Assembly (NCBI RefSeq): GCF_042788235.1
Contig: NZ_JBHZOL010000087.1
Coordinates: forward strand, 1-64,000
Length of the DNA stretch: 64,000 bases
Source: Sphaerothrix epifaneia
GTDB lineage: Bacteria; Cyanobacteriota; Cyanobacteriia; Phormidesmidales; Phormidesmidaceae
Direction: 5' to 3'
Shown piece by piece: positions 25,151 through 34,030 of the stretch. Position numbers and translations under genes: made by a program. How positions within the stretch are numbered: the stretch's first letter is position 1; every line of letters starts with the position of its first letter. The notes under the pieces are model-generated. The model had not been told where the DNA came from and ran no database searches. It saw only the letters and a list, made by a program, of their open reading frames with translations.

Positions 25151-25969
25151 ATGAATCTACCCGTTCGGAATGCTCGAATTCAACTTTCGCAAAGCAATTT
25201 GTTCTGGCACGAGGTGGGGCAGGGGCCTACTGTGGTGTTTCTGCACGGGAGCTGGGCTGATAGCAGCCAGTGGATAGCGGTAATGCAGGCAATGAGTCAT
25301 CAATATCATTGTCTGGCACCTGACTTGCCAGGTTTTGGCGAGTCCAGTCTGTCATCTGCACCGATCTCAATTGCCCTGATGACAGAGTGCTTAGCAGAGT
25401 ATTTACAAGCACTGCGATCGCCTGTTGTTTACCTGGTAGGGCATTCATTGGGAGGTTGGGTGGCGGCAAACTATGCCCTACGCTACCCTGAAGGCGTCAA
25501 AGGACTGATTTTAATCGAACCTGAAGGCATTGAATCGCGACGTTTAGCCAAACGCTGGCGCTGGTATCGGTTGCTCAGTGGGCCGTTCTCAATTTTGCTG
25601 AAGGGGTTGAGTCTCCTGACGCCCTTTGCGGCTTATCTGGGTTTAAAGGATTTTTTCCATCGCTTGTATCCGGTGCGACAGCGATTAAAAACGTTTCCGA
25701 CCGCCTGTCGCCTGCTGTTTCAGCGTCGCCCTGCCGAAATTCGAGCCGAGCAGCTACAAGAACAACTGCCTCAGTTACAGCCTCCATTGTTGCTTTTAGA
25801 GAGCAGCCAGACTTCCGACTTGACCCAACCCTTAAACGAGGACTACCAGCATCTCGTTCCCCACGCCCAAGTCGTTGTCATAGGCGATTGCCAATCACCC
25901 CTAGAGTCACCCCAACAGGCAGCGCAGTTGATAGGGCAGTTTATCCAGTCTGCAAACGCTACCGAGTAA
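25151..25969 (+). CDS. Alpha/beta hydrolase fold protein
   Basis: The 272-residue protein has the oxyanion-region motif FLHGSWADSSQW near residue 31, the nucleophile elbow GHSLGGW near residue 97, and an acidic candidate in the strand LLLLESSQTSD. The catalytic histidine is not obvious near the C-terminus: the expected segment reads GDCQSPLESPQQA rather than HxxxxExP. It may therefore have altered or weak activity. The substrate is unknown. It ends by overlapping the convergent phosphoesterase gene by 11 bases. Confidence 0.8.
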   Translation: MNLPVRNARIQLSQSNLFWHEVGQGPTVVFLHGSWADSSQWIAVMQAMSHQYHCLAPDLPGFGESSLSSAPISIALMTECLAEYLQALRSPVVYLVGHSLGGWVAANYALRYPEGVKGLILIEPEGIESRRLAKRWRWYRLLSGPFSILLKGLSLLTPFAAYLGLKDFFHRLYPVRQRLKTFPTACRLLFQRRPAEIRAEQLQEQLPQLQPPLLLLESSQTSDLTQPLNEDYQHLVPHAQVVVIGDCQSPLESPQQAAQLIGQFIQSANATE

Positions 25970-26717
25970 CGGGACGGGAGCGCACTTTAACTTTACTGGG
26001 TTGAATTAAAGTAGTTGCCTCAGCTAAACTCCGCTTGCGAAGAACGTGGTCAAACACGTTGAGCTGATAGACCTGCTCGTTGTCAAAGTCTACCCCTGTT
26101 AGCCAACCGCTCTTGGGATGGTAAGCCCCTGTATCAATGTCAATCCAACCTTGCCCTTGGGCGAGTTGTCCAGGAGATACCTGAGGTAGCGTGAAAGTGA
26201 TGGTGTGTCCGGTGACAATTAGCTTGTCAGCAAAATAAGGGTTAGCGCTGGTGTGGAAAGTGTCACGAATCCAGCACAGTTCATGGTAGGTTTGCTGAGA
26301 GAGGGACAATTTTGGGTTGACCCCCGCATGTACTAGCCAAAGGTTGTCGAGATCGATAAAAAGCGGTAGCGATCGAATCCACTGCACATCTTCCAAAAGC
26401 TGATCGATACTGGCTCCGTAGCTTGATAAGGTACTATGCCCGCCGCTGTATAGCCAACCTTGCAGGGCAGGTACATGGGTTTTACCTTTGGGAAAAGCAT
26501 CTAAAAGCAGTTGCTCATGATTGCCCAGCACGCAACCATCCGCGTGATCACGTACAAATTTGACGACCTGGGCACTTTTTGGCCCTCGATCGATCAGATC
26601 ACCGACGAAGTAAAGCTGATCGGACGCGTCTAGGGCGATCGCTTCTAGCAGTCTCATCAGCCCGTCATAATGTCCGTGGACATCACCAATAAAAATGCGA
26701 CGGGTAGGATTGCTCAT
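25959..26717 (-). CDS. PP1-like metallophosphoesterase (Ser/Thr phosphatase type)
   Basis: The motifs of the PPP/ApaH group are clear: FIGDVHGHYDGLMRLLEA, FVGDLIDRGP and GNHEQLLL, with later histidines in HAG and GHT. At 252 residues it resembles small bacterial PrpA-like or symmetrical Ap4A hydrolase-like phosphatases. It may dephosphorylate proteins or small nucleotides. The ATG at 26717 puts the first metal motif at residue 9; an upstream TTG at 26774 adds residues without family character. Confidence 0.88.
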   Translation of the reverse strand: MSNPTRRIFIGDVHGHYDGLMRLLEAIALDASDQLYFVGDLIDRGPKSAQVVKFVRDHADGCVLGNHEQLLLDAFPKGKTHVPALQGWLYSGGHSTLSSYGASIDQLLEDVQWIRSLPLFIDLDNLWLVHAGVNPKLSLSQQTYHELCWIRDTFHTSANPYFADKLIVTGHTITFTLPQVSPGQLAQGQGWIDIDTGAYHPKSGWLTGVDFDNEQVYQLNVFDHVLRKRSLAEATTLIQPSKVKVRSRPVTR

Positions 26718-26882
26718 GAGGCTACTCGTATCAACCAACAATAATTTTCTATAGCTAGGTTGCCCTCTAGACAAGATTTAAAGGCCAACTGTAACCACTA
26801 TTATGCGCTGCTATCTCTCAGATCGTGACAAGTTTTCTCAAGACACTGTTTAATGGCTTGAAGATTCAGTATGTTTTGGGCT

Positions 26883-27944
26883 TTATGTGGGTATGGAAGT
26901 TGTCAATTGAGGCATGGCTTCAGGCACAGGGGTTAGCGGTGAACCATCCGCTGTTTCTAGTACAAACCCGGCATCTTCAATCATTTCCAAGTCACGATGG
27001 GCGGCTTGTCCAGGGGTAGTTAAATAGTCACCAATAAAGATGGAGTTAGCCGGATACAGACCTAGCGGCTGCAGCGATCGCAAATGGACTTCGCGCCCGC
27101 CAGCAATGCGAATTTCTTGAGTAGGTAGCAAGAAGCGATAAAGGCACAAGATGCGCAAACAGCGGCGGGGGTCGAGCTGATTTTGGTTGGCTAGGGGCGT
27201 TCCAGTAATGGGAATCAAGAAATTGACCGGAACGCTTGTAACGTTGAGCTGCCGCAGAGACAGAGCTAAATCAATGACGTCTTCGTCTGATTCGCCCATG
27301 CCTAAAATACCGCCAGAGCAGGTGGTGATACCAGCAGACTGAACGGCTTTCAGCGTACTGATGCGATCGCCAAAGGTATGCGTAGTACAAATATGGCTGT
27401 GAAACTTTTCTGAAGTGTTCAGGTTGTGATTGACCCGGTCTACCCCGGCTTCAGCAAGCTGTTGAGTTTGCCTTTGATCCAGCAGCCCCAAACAAGCGCA
27501 GACTTTGAGGGGGTATTGGGCTTTGACGGTTCGGACTGCAGCTAATACGCGCTGAAAGACTGACTCAGAAGGCGATCGCCCCGAAATCACAAAGCAAAAA
27601 GTCCCGGCTTTGAGTTGATCAGCACGCGCCGCCGCGGCCAAAATCTTTTCTTGGGCGAGCAAAGGATATTTCTCAATGTCAGCCGCCGAAATCTTAGACT
27701 GAGCGCAATAATTACAGTCTTCTGGACAAAGACCACTCTGAGCATTCAGCAAAAAGTGCAGTCGGACTCGATTGCCCCAGTAATGGTGGCGTACCCGGTA
27801 AGCGGCGGCTAGCTGAGCCAATAGTTCAGTATCAGCAGCTTGTAAAACAGCAAGCGCTTGCTCTCGACTAAGCAGTTCTCCGGCTAACGATCGATCCGCG
27901 AGAGCGTTCCAGTCGGGGCTGAGTCCAGAGTGTGTCATTAGCAT
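26883..27944 (-). CDS. bioB: Biotin synthase
   Basis: BioB is a radical-SAM enzyme inserting sulphur into dethiobiotin, the last step of biotin synthesis. The radical-SAM cluster motif CPEDCNYCAQS is intact. CACLGLL, NLNTSEKFH, GGILGMGES and the arginine in IAGGREVHLR for the second cluster are visible. The ATG at 27944 gives 353 residues, close to the family length. The open frame extends 72 codons further upstream, but that part runs antiparallel to nothing conserved and overlaps the lapA-like gene, so it is not coding. An alternative ATG lies two codons downstream. Confidence 0.95.
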   Translation of the reverse strand: MLMTHSGLSPDWNALADRSLAGELLSREQALAVLQAADTELLAQLAAAYRVRHHYWGNRVRLHFLLNAQSGLCPEDCNYCAQSKISAADIEKYPLLAQEKILAAAARADQLKAGTFCFVISGRSPSESVFQRVLAAVRTVKAQYPLKVCACLGLLDQRQTQQLAEAGVDRVNHNLNTSEKFHSHICTTHTFGDRISTLKAVQSAGITTCSGGILGMGESDEDVIDLALSLRQLNVTSVPVNFLIPITGTPLANQNQLDPRRCLRILCLYRFLLPTQEIRIAGGREVHLRSLQPLGLYPANSIFIGDYLTTPGQAAHRDLEMIEDAGFVLETADGSPLTPVPEAMPQLTTSIPT

Positions 27945-27985
27945 CCATTGAGTAAGCCATGTGCGACAGATTATAGATGAAAATG

Positions 27986-28195
27986 TTACCGAGCCGAACG
28001 TTCGAATAGGCTCAGCAGTAGCGCTGTCGCTACTAGCCCCCCGGCCACACAAAAAGCCAGGGCAATTCCCAGCGGCAACTCCACTGAACGCAAAGCCAAA
28101 AACTGTAAAGAAACAGGGGTACCATTCTGAGCAGCAATGATCGCGATCGCGCTGATCCAAACAGCTAAAATAACGGCGGTAAGTAGCCTGATCAT
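27986..28195 (-). CDS. LapA-like (DUF1049) small membrane protein
   Basis: The 69-residue protein has two transmembrane helices, at about residues 3-22 and 41-62, with the family pattern NGTPVSLQFLALRSVELPLGIALAF between and into the second. LapA-domain proteins act in lipopolysaccharide assembly in proteobacteria; in cyanobacteria the role is not established. It lies between an ABC transporter ATPase gene (4-base gap) and bioB (41-base gap) on the same strand, so it is probably cotranscribed with them. Confidence 0.85.
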   Translation of the reverse strand: MIRLLTAVILAVWISAIAIIAAQNGTPVSLQFLALRSVELPLGIALAFCVAGGLVATALLLSLFERSAR

Positions 28196-28199
28196 GGCC

Positions 28200-29162
28200 T
28201 TAGGACAAATAGATCTGGTTTGATCCTATCAGGGTAGACTCGTTGCTGACAGCAGCGGGCGATCGCCGCTGCTGAGCCTGCGTTATTTCAATATAAATAT
28301 GTTCTAGCTTGACGGGTTGTCGCGAAACTGAATCAATGGCAATACCAGCAAAGCAATCTAAAATCTGGCGTAAATCCAAAGTTTCGGGTATCCAAAAAGC
28401 TAAGTCTGAGCCGTAGCGACGCGGCGTAAACCCCTGTTGTTGCCCTCGCTCAATGGCCGCCGCTTCATCCGCAGTTTCTAACACAACAATTTCTTTGGCG
28501 GGGATTCGCTGTCGGAGTTGGGATAACGTGCCCTCTGCCAAAAGCTGCCCCTGCTTCAAAATTCCCAACCGCTGACACAGCCGTTCGGCTTCTTCAAGCA
28601 AATGAGTGGTGAGTAAGATAGTCATTCCCTGGCGCTGCAAGGAGCGAATTAGCTGCCAGACTTCATAGCGAGCTTCGATATCGAGTCCGGTCGTCGGTTC
28701 GTCTAAAATCACCAGTTGAGGTTGATGAACCAGCGCAACCGCCAAGCTTAAACGCCGCTGCATGCCGCCGCTCAGGGACTCTACAGGGCTATGGGCGCGA
28801 TCGCTCAAGTTAACAGCCTCTAGGCAAGCCTGAATCCGCTGACGCCGAATGGATCGCGGTAGCCCATAAATCTGGGCAAAAAAAGCCAGATTTTCGGCAC
28901 AGGTCAAGCTGCGATATAGCAAATTTTCTTGGGGAACGACCCCAATCCAGCGCTTTGTCGCTGCCGCTACAGGCTGCCCCTGGATCAAAATGCGGCCTGC
29001 ATCAGCATTGAGTAAACCGCAGATCAAATTAATCGTGGTGGTTTTGCCTGCTCCGTTTGGCCCCAAGAGTCCATAAATTTCTCCCGCTAAAATTTCAAAG
29101 CTCAAGGTCTGTAGCAGTGGGCGATCGCCGTAAGCTTTACACAGCCCTGCAATCTGAAGCAT
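28200..29162 (-). CDS. ABC transporter ATP-binding protein
   Basis: This is a DRA/NatA-like ABC ATPase. Walker A is GPNGAGKTT, the Q-loop lies near GVVPQENLLY, the signature is LSGGMQRRLS, Walker B is LVILDEPTTGLD and the switch histidine is in LLTTHLLEEAE. Residues after about 215 form the C-terminal domain of this subfamily. The ATG at 29162 has GAGGAG five bases upstream, which decides against a TTG at 29183. No permease gene is adjacent, so its membrane partner must be encoded elsewhere. Confidence 0.92.
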   Translation of the reverse strand: MLQIAGLCKAYGDRPLLQTLSFEILAGEIYGLLGPNGAGKTTTINLICGLLNADAGRILIQGQPVAAATKRWIGVVPQENLLYRSLTCAENLAFFAQIYGLPRSIRRQRIQACLEAVNLSDRAHSPVESLSGGMQRRLSLAVALVHQPQLVILDEPTTGLDIEARYEVWQLIRSLQRQGMTILLTTHLLEEAERLCQRLGILKQGQLLAEGTLSQLRQRIPAKEIVVLETADEAAAIERGQQQGFTPRRYGSDLAFWIPETLDLRQILDCFAGIAIDSVSRQPVKLEHIYIEITQAQQRRSPAAVSNESTLIGSNQIYLS

Positions 29163-29339
29163 AAAACTCCTCACCAACGGCAAATGTTGGCCTAAAACGG
29201 GAAAGCTTAAAGTAGCTTAGCCTAGAAATGCCACTGCCAAAAAGTTTCCAGTTTCTAAGATAGAGAAAGAGCCTGTCATCTCCCAGTTGGTTAGACCTTT
29301 AAGACCGCAGGCTCTGTTGCCCTCTTGGTGGAGTTAGTG

Positions 29340-29729
29340 ATGATAAACGAGCGCGAGACCGTTCTGGCCGCCAACGATGCTTTTTATCGAGCCTTTGAGA
29401 AGAAAAACCTTGAAGCAATGGAAGCGGTCTGGTCCCAAGGAATTGGTAGCCTTTGCATTCATCCTGGCCGCGATGCTCTCAAGGGGTGGACGAGCATTCG
29501 CGACACTTGGGAGCAAATTTTCAAGCACACCCATTACATAGAAGTTGACATCGATATTATTTCGGTTGAAGTCAGCGGCGATTTAGCCTATGTCGTCCTG
29601 ATTGAAAATATCCTGCAAATTAGCAGTGGCCGCCGTATTGAAGCACAGTCAATGGCCACCAATGTCTTCGAGCGCATGGCCGACCGCTGGTATATGGTTC
29701 ACCATCACGGCAGTCCGCTAGTCAAATGA
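29340..29729 (+). CDS. SnoaL/NTF2-like domain protein
   Basis: The 129-residue protein has the cone-shaped NTF2-like pattern: an N-terminal helix (NDAFYRAFEKKNLEAMEAVWSQ), a CIHPGRDALKGWTSIRDTWEQIF segment, and four strands ending in RWYMVHHHGSP. This subgroup, often labelled nuclear transport factor 2 family or ketosteroid-isomerase-related, has no agreed function. The ATG at 29340 has GGAG six to nine bases upstream. It is convergent with cobO, leaving only 21 bases between them. Confidence 0.85.
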   Translation: MINERETVLAANDAFYRAFEKKNLEAMEAVWSQGIGSLCIHPGRDALKGWTSIRDTWEQIFKHTHYIEVDIDIISVEVSGDLAYVVLIENILQISSGRRIEAQSMATNVFERMADRWYMVHHHGSPLVK

Positions 29730-29750
29730 GCTACAGCCGTTGTCCAGATT

Positions 29751-30437
29751 CTAATATTCGATGCCCGCTTGGGCTTTAATTCCTTGCTCTTTAAACGGAT
29801 GCTTCACCAACGTCATTTCGGTAACCAGATCAGCGCGGTCAATCAGGGGGGAGGGAGCGCCACGGCCAGTCAAAATCACATGGGAATCGGCAGGCTTTTG
29901 ATCCAGTCCTGCTAAAACCTGCTCGACTGAAAGATAGCCTAACTTGAGCGCGATATTGATTTCATCTAGCAAAACGGTTTTATAGGCCGGGTTTTGAATG
30001 TAGGCTAGCGCTTGATCCCAAGCTAATTGAGCCGTTTGGATGTCGCGATCGCGATCTTGGGTTTCCCAGGTGAAACCTTCACCCATCGCATGAAAGTCAA
30101 GCTGATCCGACCATTGATTGAGCGCTGCCTTTTCAGCCGGCTCCCAACCACCTTTAATAAATTGAACGATGGCGACTTTGAATCCGTGTCCAAGCGATCG
30201 CAGCACCATCCCTAAAGCTGCCGTCGTTTTACCTTTGCCGTTGCCTGTGTGAACGATGATCAGCCCTTTTTGCTGGCTCCGCTCAGCGAGGCGTTTTGCC
30301 TGTACCGTTTTGCGTTGCTGCATTTTGCGCTTATACTGCTCTGCGCTCAAACTGCTTTGAGTGGATTCGTTATTCAAGGCTTCAGCCGTTTGATCAAGCA
30401 TCTGAGGGGCGTTTCCATCGGGATCAGAAGCAGACAT
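29751..30437 (-). CDS. cobO: Cob(I)yrinic acid a,c-diamide adenosyltransferase
   Basis: CobO (BtuR, CobA-type) transfers an adenosyl group from ATP to the cobalt of corrinoids in cobalamin synthesis or salvage. The P-loop is the family's TGNGKGKTTAALG. IVQFIKGGW, LLDEINIAL and LTGRGAP follow. The first 50 residues are a Gln/Lys-rich extension, longer than in enterobacterial BtuR. A second cobalamin gene, cbiT, lies at 36604 but is not in the same operon. Confidence 0.94.
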   Translation of the reverse strand: MSASDPDGNAPQMLDQTAEALNNESTQSSLSAEQYKRKMQQRKTVQAKRLAERSQQKGLIIVHTGNGKGKTTAALGMVLRSLGHGFKVAIVQFIKGGWEPAEKAALNQWSDQLDFHAMGEGFTWETQDRDRDIQTAQLAWDQALAYIQNPAYKTVLLDEINIALKLGYLSVEQVLAGLDQKPADSHVILTGRGAPSPLIDRADLVTEMTLVKHPFKEQGIKAQAGIEY

Positions 30438-30520
30438 GGCAATTCAAAATTAAGTTTAAGCTTGGGTTCATAAATCCTACCCCAGCGGCGACCTTCCAGT
30501 GTTACAATCCAGAAGGTTAA

Positions 30521-30593
30521 GGGCATGTAGCTCAGTGGATAGAGCATCAGATTCCGGTTCTGAGGGTCGGGGGTTCGAATCCCTCCATGCTCG
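30521..30593 (+). tRNA. tRNA-Arg (anticodon CCG)
   Basis: A 73-base cloverleaf is complete. The acceptor stem GGGCATG pairs with CATGCTC, with one G-U pair. The D arm is GCTC/GAGC and the anticodon loop TTCCGGT presents CCG. The T arm is GGGGG-TTCGAAT-CCCTC with one mismatch. The discriminator is G and no CCA is encoded. Confidence 0.97.
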
Positions 30594-30688
30594 TTGATTG
30601 AACAAAGTTGTCAAAAAAGCTCTAAAGGGCGATCGCCCTCCTTCAGCAGCCGACAAAGCAAGGTTTGGGCTTTTGACTCCAACGAATT

Positions 30689-32251
30689 CTAAGCCTTGCC
30701 AAGCGAATCTCCCTGAACGCCTTTCACAATCCGTGAGAGTTCACTCTTTTCATCTACGGCAATTCGAGTAGGTGAGCCGCTGATGATGCGCTCTAAATTG
30801 CGGAAAGAATCTTTAATTTCAGGCCCTTTCTCGCTGATGGTATATTCGCGAATACCTTTGTCGTGCCATGATCCCCGCATCTTAAAAACGTTGATCGCCC
30901 GCGACATTTGACCGCGAATTTCAACGTACTGCAACATCAAAATCGTGTCTGTAATCGTCGAAATGTGGGAATCGGTAACCGAGTGGGAACCCATAAATTG
31001 CTCGGTCGTATTGGTAAAAAATCCGGTAATTTCTTCCTGCTTGGCGTATCCCGTAACGCCAATAACAAACTGCCGAAATGAATTATTATTAACACCGCGA
31101 TCGAGGGCAGAAAGAGAATCAATCGCCATGCGAGATGGCTTAAAGTGAGTAATTTCAGACTTAATGATTTGTAGATGATCTTCTAGACCTGCCGATTCTG
31201 GATAGGCACAGATAATTTTAAGTAAGCCTTGTTGCTCTAGATCTTCAAAGTCAATTCCCCAAGAGTAAGCATTGCGAAAAAGCTGCGCCCGTGACTCTTC
31301 ATAAGCAAACAAAACCGCTCGTTCACCCGCTCGACAACCATTTTCCAAAAACTTGCTGACTAACAGCGTCTTGCCGGTTCCGGTTGCCCCTGTGGCCAAA
31401 ATAATCGAGTCCTTAAAGAAGCCACCCCCACACATTTCATCCAGCGTTTGCACCCCAGACGAAACCCGCACATTTGAAGATCGTTGAGTGAGTCGCATCG
31501 CCCCCAACGGAAAGATATTAATTCCCTGATCGGTAATGGTAAACGGGTATTCGCCTTTCATGTGGGTTGTGCCTCGTAGCTTCAAAATCTCAATCGTGCG
31601 ACGGCGGCGTTCCCCTTCAAGCACATTGCGCACAATCACGACATTGTCAGAGACAAATTCTTCGACCCCATAACGAGCAACAGGCCCATATTCTTCCACC
31701 CGCTCAGTCGTCATAATAGAGGTGACAGCCATCTGCTTGAGACGGGCAACTAAGCGAAAGATCTCACGCCGAACCACCGAAGCCGCGTCGTACTGTTGAA
31801 AAACGGCTGTAACAGAATCAATCGATACCCGCTTAGCCTGATATTTGCGAATGGCATACTGAATGCGCTCAATTAAAGCCGAAAGGTCAAAATTACCGAC
31901 GACATCTTGACCTTCGGGATCAGGTGAAGCATCCAAAATAAACAGCCGACCATCATCAATCAACTGCTGTAAATCCCAGCCGAAGCTTTGAGCATTTTTA
32001 ATAATATCTTCAGGCGATTCCTCAAAAGTGACAAAGACCCCTGGCTCATCAAAGTGAACAATACCGTTATAGAGAAACTGGACGGCCATCAGTGTTTTGC
32101 CCGTACCAGAGGTACCGCTAGTCAATGTCGTTCGACCAACCGGAAGACCGCCATGACTAATATCGTCAAAACCTTCGATCATGGTGCGAATTTTCTGCAC
32201 ACCCATGAGTTTTTTGGAGGATGTTTTTTTATCTTGAGAAGATTGATTCAT
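30689..32251 (-). CDS. kaiC: Circadian clock ATPase/autokinase KaiC
   Basis: KaiC is the double-ring hexameric ATPase whose phosphorylation cycle keeps circadian time. Both halves are intact. CI has the P-loop GTSGTGKT (46-53) and the catalytic glutamates at 77-78. CII has GATGTGKT (288-295) and glutamates at 318-319. The phosphosites Ser431 and Thr432 sit in SHISTITDT, at the same numbers as in Synechococcus elongatus. The CII A-loop and the C-terminal tail that KaiA grips are present. It is the last gene of kaiA-kaiB-kaiC, with a 120-base gap after kaiB that could hold its own promoter. Confidence 0.98.
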   Translation of the reverse strand: MNQSSQDKKTSSKKLMGVQKIRTMIEGFDDISHGGLPVGRTTLTSGTSGTGKTLMAVQFLYNGIVHFDEPGVFVTFEESPEDIIKNAQSFGWDLQQLIDDGRLFILDASPDPEGQDVVGNFDLSALIERIQYAIRKYQAKRVSIDSVTAVFQQYDAASVVRREIFRLVARLKQMAVTSIMTTERVEEYGPVARYGVEEFVSDNVVIVRNVLEGERRRRTIEILKLRGTTHMKGEYPFTITDQGINIFPLGAMRLTQRSSNVRVSSGVQTLDEMCGGGFFKDSIILATGATGTGKTLLVSKFLENGCRAGERAVLFAYEESRAQLFRNAYSWGIDFEDLEQQGLLKIICAYPESAGLEDHLQIIKSEITHFKPSRMAIDSLSALDRGVNNNSFRQFVIGVTGYAKQEEITGFFTNTTEQFMGSHSVTDSHISTITDTILMLQYVEIRGQMSRAINVFKMRGSWHDKGIREYTISEKGPEIKDSFRNLERIISGSPTRIAVDEKSELSRIVKGVQGDSLGKA

Positions 32252-32371
32252 GGGGATATCACAACAAAGTTATTAACAGAAGTCGCAAAAATTACGTAAA
32301 ATTAGCTAAAAAGCTTTGAAAATGAAGTATCAAAATCGTTATTTTCATTATCCCCGTAGAAGCCATTTAAC

Positions 32372-32686
32372 TTAGTTAAAGCGCTCTTCTTCCTGCAACT
32401 CGTCGTATAAAAGATCTAGGCCAATTAAAACTCGCTCTCGATCAGAAAGATCGCCAATAATTTTACGAACTGGGGGGGGCAAAATCTTAGCCAAGGTTGG
32501 CGTTGCCAAGATTTTATCTTCCTCAGCTAACTGAGGATTTTTTAGCACATCAATTACTTTAAGCGCATAAACTCCCTGAAACTCTTGTTCGAGAATGTTA
32601 TTTAAGGTTTTAAGGGCCCGAATTGAGTTAGGTGTATTGCCTGCAACGTAAAGCTTTAGGATATAAGTTTTTTTGAGCGGACTCAT
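32372..32686 (-). CDS. kaiB: Circadian clock protein KaiB
   Basis: KaiB is the fold-switching protein that binds the KaiC CI ring at night and sequesters KaiA. The 104-residue length and the stretches YILKLYVAGNTPNS, ALKVIDVLKNPQLAE, ILATPTLAKILPPPVR and IGDLS are those of clock KaiB rather than the KaiB2/KaiB3 paralogues. The acidic C-terminal tail is present. It lies 57 bases after kaiA on the same strand. Confidence 0.97.
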   Translation of the reverse strand: MSPLKKTYILKLYVAGNTPNSIRALKTLNNILEQEFQGVYALKVIDVLKNPQLAEEDKILATPTLAKILPPPVRKIIGDLSDRERVLIGLDLLYDELQEEERFN

Positions 32687-32743
32687 AGAAATTTTGCAGA
32701 TTAGCTTAAAGAGTTTGTCAACCGGAAAACAAAAGTTAATTTT

Positions 32744-33619
32744 TTAGAGTTCTCTTGGAATTGAGCGACGATACATTTCACACAGATGGGCAATGACATC
32801 GATCAAGGTAAGGCGGTAGTCTAGCAAAATCTCTTCGCTACGCCCTTCAATCTGCAACTGCTTGGAAAACTCATCCATCAAGTCCATATGAATCTCAACA
32901 ATTTGGGAAACCGGAATGTCAGCAAAAAAAGCAACATTAACATAGTCATCAATTTTTTGATTCAGGGTGGCATCCTTAGAAAAATAGCTAAGGATAATTC
33001 TGCGGTAATCGTTGCTGAGTTTCTCTAGCAGTTCTTGGCGCTCTGCGCGGGTCATATTACGAAAAAAGTTTTGGGCATTGCGCTTGTAATAAACTCCAAG
33101 ATAACCTAGACGCTCTTTGAGTTTTTTGGCAAGCATCTGTTGCTTGGTTGTCAGAACGCTCAGAGAACTATCGGCTACAGCGGGTGGGCTATTGGTGTCG
33201 CGATCGCCAATTGAGAGCGTTAAAAACCGATCAATTGCTTGGTGAATGCAGTCTTCCAAATCGCTGAGATTTTCTTGATGGAGATACGTCACAACGGCCT
33301 GTAAAGACGACGACACTAGCTGTTCGTCCAGCGCAGCGGTGTTTTCAGCAGCAGGCGCAGGACTCGCAGGGTCGTCTATTAAAATAATGGGTAAAAGCGC
33401 TTTTTGAGCTTCTAGCTGCTCTAGCAGTTGCTCAATATTCACACTACGCTGCAAAATTAAACAATCAATTTGATGGTGATGGGTAGTTGCCCAACTCAGC
33501 AGTGTAGCCTCATCTGGCACCTGTTTAAGCACATAGGAATCCTGGCTGAGGTTTTGCCTGAGCGTCTCAGCAAGTTCAGGAGCAGGAGCAAAAATACCAA
33601 CGAGAAATTGAGAGGGCAA
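32744..33619 (-). CDS. kaiA: Circadian clock protein KaiA
   Basis: KaiA stimulates KaiC autophosphorylation. The 291-residue protein is full length: an N-terminal pseudo-receiver (about 1-135, with HHQIDCLILQ) and the C-terminal four-helix dimerisation domain (about 165-285, with RLGYLGVYYKRN, FFADIPVSQIVEIHMDLMDEF and IDVIAHLCEMYRRS). The start appears to be TTG at 33619: it aligns with the start of Synechococcus KaiA, an in-frame stop lies three codons upstream, and no ATG is available. No Shine-Dalgarno sequence is seen, which suggests weak translation initiation. Confidence 0.95.
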   Translation of the reverse strand: MPSQFLVGIFAPAPELAETLRQNLSQDSYVLKQVPDEATLLSWATTHHHQIDCLILQRSVNIEQLLEQLEAQKALLPIILIDDPASPAPAAENTAALDEQLVSSSLQAVVTYLHQENLSDLEDCIHQAIDRFLTLSIGDRDTNSPPAVADSSLSVLTTKQQMLAKKLKERLGYLGVYYKRNAQNFFRNMTRAERQELLEKLSNDYRRIILSYFSKDATLNQKIDDYVNVAFFADIPVSQIVEIHMDLMDEFSKQLQIEGRSEEILLDYRLTLIDVIAHLCEMYRRSIPREL

Positions 33620-34030
33620 AATGCGTTAGAAATAGAGAGCGTTAACTGCCACTTCAAGCTGACACCCCGATCAAGGAGTCGTAGGCAGACTTTTCAGCAC
33701 GCCGAACAGCTTGCATCGCAAGATTCTTAACAATTATTGTAAAGTCAAAGGTGGCTGAAAGAGAAAGCTGCCCCATAATTGAGATAGGTTATGCCCTGCC
33801 GCCCACAGACTCTAGCGTTCAAGCCCGGTTCGAGTGGGCTTTATAAGGTTGGGACATAAGTGTAAGTCATAATAGTTTGCCTGCCGAATTCAGCCATTTT
33901 TACGGTGAGGGCTTGGCGTTAATCTAATTGAACCTGGCTAACCTAAAACTAGCCTATCATTCTCCGAGCGCTTAACCGCGACACTGCAACAGCTTCAGCA
34001 CTTTCAGGAGGCGACTCTCCTCCCTAGTTC
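33620..34030. promoter_or_regulatory. Divergent kaiA / histidine kinase promoter region
   Basis: This 411-base spacer must carry the kaiABC promoter (minus) and the kinase promoter (plus). A hairpin AAGCCC (33821-33826) / GGGCTT (33836-33841) lies near the middle. At the plus end, AGGAG (34006-34010) pairs with CTCCT (34017-34021); the stem includes the only Shine-Dalgarno-like sequence before the ATG at 34031. No promoter hexamers are clear enough to place. Confidence 0.45.

Noticed and set aside
26825..27019. 64-codon plus-strand frame over the end of bioB
   Set aside because: It is antisense to a confidently assigned gene and shows no independent signal.
27945..28160. 72-codon N-terminal extension of bioB
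   Set aside because: It overlaps the lapA-like gene in another frame, has Cys/Phe-rich non-family sequence, and BioB homologues begin near 27944.
33821..33841. GGTTCGA with GC-rich flanks, resembling a tRNA T arm
   Set aside because: No D arm, anticodon arm or acceptor stem can be built around it.
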